Shown here piece by piece: positions 1-5,658 of a DNA stretch of 5,658 nucleotides; position 1 is the first letter of the stretch; each line of letters begins with the position of its first letter. The stretch is from UBA7359 sp964392105 (lineage in GTDB: Bacteria; Pseudomonadota; Gammaproteobacteria; Eutrophobiales; Eutrophobiaceae), in assembly GCA_964392105.1 (NCBI GenBank), contig CAYMPA010000162.1, positions 1 to 5,658 on the forward strand. Direction: 5' to 3'. The notes beneath the pieces were generated by a model. It was not told where the DNA came from, made no database searches, and saw only the letters and a list, made by a program, of their open reading frames with translations. The position numbers and the translations under genes are program-made.

Positions 1-153
1 AGAGAATGTCTGGAACACATTCTCGAGGTAGAGCGACGCAGGATGCCAAAGCCGAAGACCGCAGTGTATAAATAATACATGAGGACAGCGTGGCCTTTGG
101 GTATTTGAGTACGGTGCTGACAAAATTATCGCGAAAAAAGTGCATTTTTAGAG
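1..153. repeat. Candidate dispersed structured non-coding repeat (one copy, possibly cut by window edge)
   Basis: This stretch lies downstream of priA and holds no convincing gene. It is clearly richer in G+C than its surroundings: 27 of 45 bases at 21-65, against about 33-43% in sampled stretches of the neighbouring genes. It contains an 8-bp perfect hairpin at 2-24. It also has a longer stem in which CCAAAGCC (46-53) pairs with GGCCTTTGG (92-100) with one bulged C, enclosing a TGTAT/ATACA hairpin (65-69 with 75-79). The right part ends in a poorly paired A-run/T-run element (AAAAAAGTGCATTTTT, 135-150). Both strands carry short open frames typical of spurious calls on repeats. From memory, sequences resembling this recur between genes in several gammaproteobacterial genomes, but I cannot verify that here. 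The boundaries are guesses and the left end may lie outside the window. Confidence 0.42.
2..24. other. Perfect 8-bp hairpin at the left edge
   Basis: GAGAATGT at 2-9 is the exact reverse complement of ACATTCTC at 17-24, with a 7-base loop (CTGGAAC). No T-run follows on the plus strand, so it does not look like a terminator in that direction. What follows on the minus strand is outside the window, so a leftward terminator cannot be excluded. It may instead be the end of the repeat-like segment. Confidence 0.5.
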
Positions 154-159
154 GTATCC

Positions 160-2370
160 TTAAGTCATATCTTGTGGATCAATGTCCAAAGACCAACGAA
201 CTTTTTTTGAGCTCTTCATATTTTCAAGCTCTAGTAACCATTCATCTAAATGGATATGTAAGGATTTTCTGCTGGATGAGTGGATAATCAATTGGTAGCG
301 ATAACGTCCACTACGTTTTTCAATTAAGGCAGGGATTGGACCGAATACTGACAATGTATTTTTTGTAAGTTGGTTTAACTGCATTGCGGCATTATTTATA
401 AAGCGTTTTGCATCATTAATATTATGCGCCTCTGTCCTTAAGAAAGCCATGTATGAATAAGGTGGTAATAATGAATGACTTCGTTCTTGTAGAAGAGATT
501 TAGAGAAATAATTATATCCATGTTTAATAAGCTGTTGAAATAATGGATGTTCAGGATTATAGGTCTGTACTACAACAATGCCATCCTTAACACCTCTACC
601 GGTTCGACCACTGACTTGCATAAAAAGTTGTGCCAATCTCTCACTGGCACGAAAATCAGTTGAAAATAACCCTCTATCCGCATCAACAATGCCTGTTAGA
701 GTGACATTTGGAAAGTGATGACCTTTAGCCAACATTTGTGTCCCAATAAGGATATCAATATTGCCAGAATGAATTTTTTCCAGATATTCATTCATCGCAT
801 CTTTCTTTCGTGTTGTGTCGCGATCGATCCTTGATATATTTGCTTTTGGAAATAATTCGGTGAGCACCTCTTCAATACGTTCTGTACCATGACCCATTAA
901 TAGTAATGATTCATCACAATCAGGACAGCTTATTATATTTCTTTTAATTGAACCGCAATGATGACAAACCAGGCGGTCACTGGATTTGTGATATGTATAG
1001 GGTAGTTCACATCGATCACATTCGGCTTTCCAGCCACATTGATGACAATATAAATGTACTGCGTAGCCCCTACGGTTTAGAAATAGTAATACCTGATTTT
1101 TATTATTTAAATGTTCGGCGATCTCATCTATAAGTTTTTGCGATAATGGACCATGCATTTTTTTACCACGAATATCCAACAATCTATATGTTGGTGGTTT
1201 TGCAGCACCTGCTCTGGAAGGCAAAACTAAATGTTTGTAACGCTCTTTTTTAACGTTATAAAGAGTTTCTAATGAAGGTGTAGCTGAACCCAATATTGCC
1301 GGGACCTTATCACGGGTTGCACGAATAATAAGTATGTCTCTTGCGGAGTAACGAAAACCGTCTTGCTGTTTGTAGGAAAGATCGTGTTCTTCATCAATTA
1401 TATATAGGCCCGGGTTTGCGAGGGGGGTCCAAATAGCGGAACGTGTTCCCAGTACTATTTTTGCTTTTCCTGTTTTGGCATCTTGCCAGTATCGAGTTCG
1501 TTCAGTATCAGACAAACTTGAATGTTGTACAGCTAAATTGACATCAAAACGATCTTTAAATCGTTGGATTTGTTGAGGCGTCAGACCGATTTCAGGCAAT
1601 AAAACCAGACATTGTTTACCAGATCTAATTACGGATTCCATTGCTGACATATATACTTCGGTTTTACCACTGCCTGTGAGGCCATCAAGAAGAAATACTG
1701 AAGCATTATCTATTGATTTCAGAATAGCGTTTGTTGCAGACTTTTGTTCCTTATTTAATTCGAATGAGCTTTTATTTATTTTGATTATTTTATCGGGGCA
1801 TTCATTAATTCCTTTTATAATTAAACCCTTTTTTTCAAGAGCAAGAAGTGATTGTTTCGATCTTGAATAGATATTATTTAATTCAGATTCGTTTACAGGT
1901 ATTTTACTTTTTTGAATAAAATTCAGAATCTGTGCTTGTTTGGGGGACTTATTGAGAAGATTTGGGTTTGTAGAGATTCCTTCTTCTGTTAAACCCCAGA
2001 CACTTTCTCTAAATTTGTCTATTGAATTATTCTTTCTTAGCCATGTTGGTAAAGCACTAAAAATTACTTCCCCTATTGGATGATGATAATAATTACTCGC
2101 CCAAACAAGCAACTTAAGATGCTTGTTATCCAGTATTGGTTGATTATCAATAACATGATTAATTTTTTTTAACTTATGTTGCGGGTGGTTACTTTCAGTA
2201 TTGACGGACACCAATATTCCAACAACTTCTTTGCGTCGACCAAAGGGTACCGAGATACGTACCCCAGGCTGTAGTTTGTTAATCTCAGTTATATCATGTG
2301 GTAGATAATCAAACAGACGTCGTAGTGGTGTTGCTATGGCAATACATAAGATGCATTTATTAATAGTCAT
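160..2370 (-). CDS. priA: Primosomal replication restart helicase PriA
   Basis: PriA is a 3'-to-5' superfamily 2 DNA helicase that recognises stalled or collapsed forks and starts reloading of the replicative helicase. The 736 residues from the ATG match the usual length (about 730 in E. coli). An N-terminal 3'-DNA-binding region (FDYLP near 20, VPFG at 41-44) and a winged-helix region come first. The helicase core follows: Walker A GLTGSGKT (230-237), DEEH (326-329), GSATPS (361-366), GTQMLAKGHHF (543-553) and QVSGRTGR (585-592). Eight zinc-binding cysteines sit between the lobes in four CxxC pairs (442/445, 451/454, 469/472, 482/485). The C-terminal domain ends in the typical LDIDPQ. A TTG two codons upstream (2374-2376) is possible, but the ATG is the conventional choice. 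Neither start has a clear ribosome-binding site. The gene lies 24 bases after the middle gene and is probably translated from the same transcript. All motifs are intact. Confidence 0.98.
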   Translation of the reverse strand: MTINKCILCIAIATPLRRLFDYLPHDITEINKLQPGVRISVPFGRRKEVVGILVSVNTESNHPQHKLKKINHVIDNQPILDNKHLKLLVWASNYYHHPIGEVIFSALPTWLRKNNSIDKFRESVWGLTEEGISTNPNLLNKSPKQAQILNFIQKSKIPVNESELNNIYSRSKQSLLALEKKGLIIKGINECPDKIIKINKSSFELNKEQKSATNAILKSIDNASVFLLDGLTGSGKTEVYMSAMESVIRSGKQCLVLLPEIGLTPQQIQRFKDRFDVNLAVQHSSLSDTERTRYWQDAKTGKAKIVLGTRSAIWTPLANPGLYIIDEEHDLSYKQQDGFRYSARDILIIRATRDKVPAILGSATPSLETLYNVKKERYKHLVLPSRAGAAKPPTYRLLDIRGKKMHGPLSQKLIDEIAEHLNNKNQVLLFLNRRGYAVHLYCHQCGWKAECDRCELPYTYHKSSDRLVCHHCGSIKRNIISCPDCDESLLLMGHGTERIEEVLTELFPKANISRIDRDTTRKKDAMNEYLEKIHSGNIDILIGTQMLAKGHHFPNVTLTGIVDADRGLFSTDFRASERLAQLFMQVSGRTGRGVKDGIVVVQTYNPEHPLFQQLIKHGYNYFSKSLLQERSHSLLPPYSYMAFLRTEAHNINDAKRFINNAAMQLNQLTKNTLSVFGPIPALIEKRSGRYRYQLIIHSSSRKSLHIHLDEWLLELENMKSSKKVRWSLDIDPQDMT

Positions 2371-2394
2371 ATACAATAAATAGATGATGGATAT

Positions 2395-2997
2395 TTATTG
2401 CCTATCAATAAGTTTTTTAACATCACTTAAACGAGCGCGTTCCATAGGACGTTCTGTTATAGGGTCAATAGGAGCGTTTTTCAGGTTTTCAAGTGGTAAT
2501 ACTATAAGGACGATATTGATATCTCCGGCAATAAATTTAAATGCAGTGAAATAAACATGATTATTCTTTTCAATTTGTAATCGACGTTCGCAAATTAATG
2601 TCGGAATACCGTTGTTTTCAAGAAAAAGAGAAATAAGTTCAGGTGTATCAGAAAATACATGAATTATTATTTCAGAATATTGATTAGCAGTGCCAGTTAA
2701 CACAGAGCCAACAAGTCGGGGATTATATTCTTTTAGTAACATCATAGATTCGCATGCTATTTTTCTTAATCCACAAAGAGTCTGAACTTGTTTGTCCTTA
2801 TGAAAGAGCGATTGATATTCTATTAATGCGGCTTCTATTTCGCTGTTACTAGGAAGCATGCGTTTATTGTTTATGCCTAATTGTTGAGCAGCTTTTTTCT
2901 TTGCCTGTAAAAAATTTTCCAGACCATCTATTGCAACCAGTTTGGCAGCTTCATGTGCGATTTCTTTTCTGATGCGATCGTCAGATGTAAGACGCAT
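2395..2997 (-). CDS. Uncharacterised 200-aa protein with a degenerate nucleotidyltransferase-like motif
   Basis: I recognise the protein type but no established function. The N-terminal part (about 1-90) is predicted-helical and charged, with a run of Lys/Ala around 32-38 (QAKKKAAQQLG) and LPSNSEIEAAL at 48-58. The central segment, LVGSVLTGTAN (95-105) followed by YSEIIIHVF (107-115), resembles the GS-x9-S-D-h-D core of minimal nucleotidyltransferases. Here the first acidic position is Glu109, the second is Ile111, and His113 follows. A canonical catalytic dyad is therefore absent from this stretch. The C-terminal part (about 130-200) has alternating hydrophobic strands (INIVLIVLPLE) and the turn APIDPITERPMERA. 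There is no signal peptide or membrane segment, so it is probably cytoplasmic. It starts 11 bases after the mrcA stop and ends 24 bases before priA, which suggests co-transcription. The start has no obvious ribosome-binding site. Relatives in databases may carry unreliable names, so I give no gene symbol. Reality of the gene is near certain; function is unknown. Confidence 0.9.
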   Translation of the reverse strand: MRLTSDDRIRKEIAHEAAKLVAIDGLENFLQAKKKAAQQLGINNKRMLPSNSEIEAALIEYQSLFHKDKQVQTLCGLRKIACESMMLLKEYNPRLVGSVLTGTANQYSEIIIHVFSDTPELISLFLENNGIPTLICERRLQIEKNNHVYFTAFKFIAGDINIVLIVLPLENLKNAPIDPITERPMERARLSDVKKLIDRQ

Positions 2998-3008
2998 TGT
3001 TATATCTA

Positions 3009-5459
3009 TTAAAATAATTGTTCTGGAATAGAACTAGCTTCAGTATCTTGCAAAAAGATATCAGGTTGTTTTGTTTCAGCTATTGATTTTGGCGCTTGTT
3101 CTAGTCTGAATACTTCAAATATGGCATCTGGATTATTGGCATTTGCAAGTTGCCCGGTAACGGGATCTATACGAACATTTACCAGACCTTTAGGTCTTTC
3201 CATAATTGATTCGGGCATGCCATCGAGAGCAACTTTCATATAGTCAATCCACATGGGTAATGCTGCACGAGCCCCAGTTTCACGGCTACCAAGCGGTTGG
3301 AATTTGTCAAATCCTACCCAGCTCACTGTGACTATGTTCGAATTGAATCCGGAAAACCAGGCATCGTGTTGATCATTAGTTGTTCCTGTTTTACCAGAAA
3401 GGTCAGTACGATTGAGTTGTAATGCACGCCGACCAGTACCATTTTTTATCACATCTCGTGTGATTGAATTCATGATCCAGATATTTTGTGCATTGACTGT
3501 ACGAGGAGCATATGGTGATTCGGTTTCATTATCATTTTCCGTTAGCTGAACTGTGGCAGCATCTTTTTCAATAATAATGTGTTCATCGGATGAATCTACA
3601 GATGAGTCATGATTATTATTTATACATGTATTACAAACTACTTTAGGATTAGCAAAATAAACAACATCACCAGTATAGGTTTTAATTTCATTTATATAAT
3701 AAGGCTCGATTAGATATCCACCATTGGCGAAAACACTATACCCTCTTGCCAGTTCCCATGGTGTTATTTCAGCACTTCCAAGAGATAACGAGAGATTATG
3801 AGGAAGCTGGTTAATATCAAATCCAAACTTTTGAATGTGTTCAAGTGCGAATGGAACACCTATTGAATGTAGTAACCTTATTGATACCAGATTGCGGGAA
3901 TGAGTTAACGCTTCTCTCAATCGAGTAGGCCCGTAACTTTTTCGACTGTAATTTTCAGGACGCCATTCATCTTCTATACCAGGGTCTTCAAAGACGATAG
4001 GAGCATCGTTAATAATTGTTGCAGCAGTTTTACCTGCTTCAATTGCAGAAGAATATATGAATGGTTTGAATCCTGAGCCAGGCTGTCTTCTTGCTTGAGT
4101 TATGCGGTTAAATTTATTTTTATAGAAGTCAAAGCCACCGACTAAAGCCAGTGTTGCCCCATCATCAGGCGAAAGAGATACTAAACCGCCTTCTACCTCA
4201 GGTATTTGGGAGAGCACCCAATCTCCGGTTTCAGTTTCAATTAAACGTATTATATCTCCTGCTTCTAATATTTCTCCTGCTATTTTTGGTTTGTTACCAC
4301 GTCGGTTTTCAGTGATGTATTTTCTTGCCCACTCTAAACCTTCCCAATTAATTTCAACTTGGCCGATACCAGAAATAGTTGCACTTACGGATTGTTCATT
4401 GACATGTGTAACCAGACCCGGATAGAGATTGCCCAGTGTTGGGAAACTTTCAAGTAAGGTTACAATATCTTTTTCATTTTTTGTTTCAACATCATCTATA
4501 TGATGTTCAGACCCTCGGTAACCATGTCGTTTATCATAAGCGAGTAATGCATTTCTTAATGCCTGGTTAGCAGCGTTTTGATTTCGATCGAGAATGGTTG
4601 TTGTTACGATTAACCCATTACTGTAGGCAGCATCACCCTGTTCTTCAATCAGATCGCTTCTAACCATTTCGGCAATATATGGCGCTTCGATATCAATTGA
4701 CGCTGTATGCAGGGAAGCACTTATTGGGGATTTCGAGGCTTTATTAAATTCGTCATCTGTTATATATGAGAGTGTCGACATTCGTTGTAAAACATAATCT
4801 CTACGTATCAATGCACGTTCGGGGTTACTAATTGGATTCGTTGTAGATGGCGCCTTTGGAAGACCTGCAATCATTGCAATTTGCGGTAAGGTTAATGAGT
4901 TAATATCAGTTCCATAATACACCTGGGCTGCAGCTGCAATTCCGTATGCTCTTTGTCCCAAATATATTTTATTAAGGTATAGTTCCAGAATGGCATCTTT
5001 ACTGAGTTCACGTTCAATTTTAAATGCAAGAAATATTTCATTAAGTTTTCTGAGATAGGTTTTTTCACGACTCAGAAAAAAATTCCTGGCAACTTGCATT
5101 GTTATTGTGCTGCCACCCTGCTTTTTCGAACCTGTTTTAATTAAAGAATATGCTGCTCTGGCTATACCTTGCCAGTCAACACCGGGATGCACATAAAAAC
5201 GATCATCTTCTGCGGCCAGAAATGCTTCAATTAATTTTGGTTGAACATCTTCAATGTTTACTGGTGTACGTCTTTTTTCTCCAAATTCTGCAATTAGAGA
5301 TAAGTCCGAACTATATACTCGTAAAGGGACCTGCATCCTGACATCCTTTAATGTTTCTATGTCAGGTAATCCAGGCAACACATACCAGGACACAATTACG
5401 ACTGTAACTATTACTAAAACCAGTATTGAGAGGAGAAAATTAAAGAGAAAACGCAACAT
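3009..5459 (-). CDS. mrcA: Penicillin-binding protein 1A, bifunctional peptidoglycan glycosyltransferase/DD-transpeptidase
   Basis: This class A PBP (also called ponA) polymerises lipid II into glycan strands and cross-links the peptides in the periplasm, anchored in the inner membrane. From the ATG it has 816 residues, close to the roughly 850 of E. coli PBP1A. A membrane anchor spans about 5-28. The GT51 domain shows EDDRFYVHPGVD (84-95, Glu84 as likely catalytic acid), QGGSTITMQ (114-122) and ELYLNKIYLG (159-168). An OB-like insert (about 310-420) follows RHGYRG. The transpeptidase carries SGFK (nucleophile Ser462, Lys465), SRN (521-523) and KTGTT (690-694). A CNTC pair (609-612) precedes an acidic Asn/Asp/Ser-rich stretch (613-648), and the protein ends in ELF-like EQLF, as in E. 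coli. An upstream in-frame TTG (5478-5480) would add seven residues. The ATG gives the more typical N-terminus, though neither start has a good ribosome-binding site. It is probably the first gene of the operon and is divergent from the putative pilM. Confidence 0.98.
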   Translation of the reverse strand: MLRFLFNFLLSILVLVIVTVVIVSWYVLPGLPDIETLKDVRMQVPLRVYSSDLSLIAEFGEKRRTPVNIEDVQPKLIEAFLAAEDDRFYVHPGVDWQGIARAAYSLIKTGSKKQGGSTITMQVARNFFLSREKTYLRKLNEIFLAFKIERELSKDAILELYLNKIYLGQRAYGIAAAAQVYYGTDINSLTLPQIAMIAGLPKAPSTTNPISNPERALIRRDYVLQRMSTLSYITDDEFNKASKSPISASLHTASIDIEAPYIAEMVRSDLIEEQGDAAYSNGLIVTTTILDRNQNAANQALRNALLAYDKRHGYRGSEHHIDDVETKNEKDIVTLLESFPTLGNLYPGLVTHVNEQSVSATISGIGQVEINWEGLEWARKYITENRRGNKPKIAGEILEAGDIIRLIETETGDWVLSQIPEVEGGLVSLSPDDGATLALVGGFDFYKNKFNRITQARRQPGSGFKPFIYSSAIEAGKTAATIINDAPIVFEDPGIEDEWRPENYSRKSYGPTRLREALTHSRNLVSIRLLHSIGVPFALEHIQKFGFDINQLPHNLSLSLGSAEITPWELARGYSVFANGGYLIEPYYINEIKTYTGDVVYFANPKVVCNTCINNNHDSSVDSSDEHIIIEKDAATVQLTENDNETESPYAPRTVNAQNIWIMNSITRDVIKNGTGRRALQLNRTDLSGKTGTTNDQHDAWFSGFNSNIVTVSWVGFDKFQPLGSRETGARAALPMWIDYMKVALDGMPESIMERPKGLVNVRIDPVTGQLANANNPDAIFEVFRLEQAPKSIAETKQPDIFLQDTEASSIPEQLF

Positions 5460-5510
5460 CTTGTATAAATGATATCCCAATTACTCAATATGTTCCGTTT
5501 TTTTCACGAA

Positions 5511-5539
5511 ATTGTAAAATTGAATGCATTACCTTAAAA
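5511..5539 (-). promoter_or_regulatory. Tentative sigma-70 promoter for mrcA operon
   Basis: Read on the minus strand, a -10-like TACAAT (5511-5516, five of six consensus bases) lies 17 bases from a poor -35 match, TTTTAA (5534-5539). Transcription would start near 5504, giving a leader of roughly 45 bases before the ATG at 5459. An alternative pairing uses TTTACA (5513-5518) as a -35 with a weak GAACAT (5490-5495) as the -10. The region must contain the operon promoter, but the choice between these is uncertain. Confidence 0.35.
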
Positions 5540-5565
5540 AACCCTAAAAACTGATTGTTTTTTAA
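5534..5565. promoter_or_regulatory. A-tract inverted repeat between the divergent promoters
   Basis: TTAAAAAAC (5534-5542) and GTTTTTTAA (5557-5565) form a perfect 9-bp inverted repeat with a 14-base spacer. The A-runs at 5536-5541 and 5546-5550 start 10 bases apart, about one helical turn, which would favour DNA bending. They lie directly upstream of the candidate pilM -35 box, where an UP element would sit. A protein-binding or architectural role is inference. Confidence 0.45.
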
Positions 5566-5583
5566 ATTTCTCTTGGCTATAGT
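5555..5583 (+). promoter_or_regulatory. Sigma-70 promoter reading toward pilM
   Basis: TTGTTT (5555-5560) and TATAGT (5578-5583) are separated by exactly 17 bases. A TG at 5574-5575 lies upstream of the -10, but two bases further out than one would want for an extended -10. Predicted transcription starts near 5590, leaving a leader of about 60 bases before the GTG at 5651. This is the best promoter match in the window. Confidence 0.6.
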
Positions 5584-5588
5584 AGCCA
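5574..5588. promoter_or_regulatory. Operator-like dyad covering the pilM -10 box
   Basis: TGGCTA (5574-5579) and TAGCCA (5583-5588) are perfect inverted arms around a 3-base centre (TAG). The dyad completely covers the candidate -10 hexamer at 5578-5583, so a dimeric protein bound here would block RNA polymerase. No regulator is identified, and a chance match at a promoter is possible. Confidence 0.4.
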
Positions 5589-5605
5589 GAATAAGTTAAT
5601 GTTGT

Positions 5606-5626
5606 GTTATACATATGGCATATAAC
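5606..5626 (+). other. Small dyad in the predicted pilM leader
   Basis: GTTATA (5606-5611) and TATAAC (5621-5626) are inverted arms with a 9-base loop (CATATGGCA). In the transcript this would be a weak AU-rich stem just upstream of the ribosome-binding site. It could equally be a DNA-level site or chance. Confidence 0.25.
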
Positions 5627-5638
5627 TAATGACTTCAA

Positions 5639-5643
5639 AAGGA
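5639..5643 (+). promoter_or_regulatory. Ribosome-binding site that selects the GTG start of pilM
   Basis: AAGGA lies 7 bases before GTG at 5651. The competing ATG at 5629-5631, in a different frame, has no purine-rich sequence upstream. This is the only convincing Shine-Dalgarno sequence in the window. Confidence 0.55.
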
Positions 5644-5650
5644 AAAAATA

Positions 5651-5658
5651 GTGTTTTC
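5651..5658 (+). CDS. pilM: Probable start of pilM (type IV pilus assembly ATPase-like protein), truncated by the window end
   Basis: Only GTG TTT TC is present (Met, Phe, and part of a third codon), so the sequence itself cannot identify the product. The call comes from context. In many gammaproteobacteria the PBP1A gene faces away from pilMNOPQ (hofMNOPQ in E. coli), and here a good promoter and a ribosome-binding site lead rightward into this start. PilM is an actin-like cytoplasmic protein that joins PilN/O/P in the type IV pilus alignment complex. An alternative reading frame from ATG 5629 (MTSKGKNSVF) stays open to the window end but lacks a ribosome-binding site. Confidence 0.45.

Noticed and set aside
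1..80. Minus-strand reading frame from ATG at 78-80, open to the window's left edge, and a plus-strand frame from 1 to TAA at 73-75
   Set aside because: Both are about 25 codons, have no ribosome-binding site, and lie in the structured repeat-like segment. They are most likely spurious, although the plus frame could in principle be the tail of a gene outside the window.
135..150. Possible priA terminator (A-run, TGCA, T-run)
   Set aside because: The stem would be only A-T pairs with a G-T mismatch near the loop and no G+C-rich portion, so it does not qualify as a convincing intrinsic terminator.
90..287. Plus-strand 65-codon frame running into the priA region
   Set aside because: It overlaps priA antisense and has no family resemblance, codon support or ribosome-binding site. 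It is a shadow frame.
948..1870. Short plus-strand frames antisense to priA
   Set aside because: They are opposite strongly conserved PriA helicase and zinc-binding codons and show no independent coding evidence.
5150..5472. Plus-strand frames antisense to the N-terminal part of mrcA
   Set aside because: They mirror the conserved glycosyltransferase and membrane-anchor codons and have no promoter or ribosome-binding site of their own.
3009..5480. Possible novel fusion or broken PBP
   Set aside because: All glycosyltransferase and transpeptidase motifs are present in order and the length is close to that of E. coli PBP1A. It is an ordinary class A PBP.
5629..5658. ATG at 5629 as the start of the rightward gene
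   Set aside because: No Shine-Dalgarno sequence precedes it, while the GTG at 5651 in another frame has AAGGA at 7-base spacing. The true frame can only be settled with sequence beyond the window.

Overview
The window looks like chromosomal DNA from an AT-rich gammaproteobacterium. Sampled 60-nt stretches inside genes are about 33-43% GC. The lineage call rests on an E. coli-like class A penicillin-binding protein PBP1A, a full-length PriA with the usual eight zinc cysteines, and a penicillin-binding-protein gene that faces away from what appears to be the start of a pilM-type gene. That last arrangement (mrcA/ponA divergent from pilMNOPQ or hofMNOPQ) is well known in gammaproteobacteria. I cannot name a genus.

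Layout, left to right. Positions 1-159 are a non-coding, locally GC-rich segment (27 of 45 bases are G or C at 21-65) with an 8-bp hairpin at its edge and two nested stems further in. It looks like a copy of a dispersed structured repeat. Positions 160-5459 hold three tightly packed genes, all on the minus strand and transcribed right to left: mrcA (PBP1A, 3009-5459), an uncharacterised 200-residue protein with a nucleotidyltransferase-like but degenerate motif (2395-2997), and priA (160-2370). The gaps are 11 and 24 bases and show no terminator, so the three are probably one operon. Positions 5460-5650 are a divergent control region with candidate promoters in both directions, in-phase A-tracts, and a perfect dyad covering the -10 box of the rightward promoter. 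Positions 5651-5658 are probably the first codons of pilM, cut off by the window end.

Functionally, PBP1A polymerises and cross-links peptidoglycan in the periplasm, and PriA restarts collapsed replication forks in the cytoplasm. The middle gene has no assigned role. No CRISPR array, tRNA, rRNA, insertion sequence or phage gene was seen. The least explained items are the middle protein and the 1-159 repeat-like segment. The rest is ordinary core genome.
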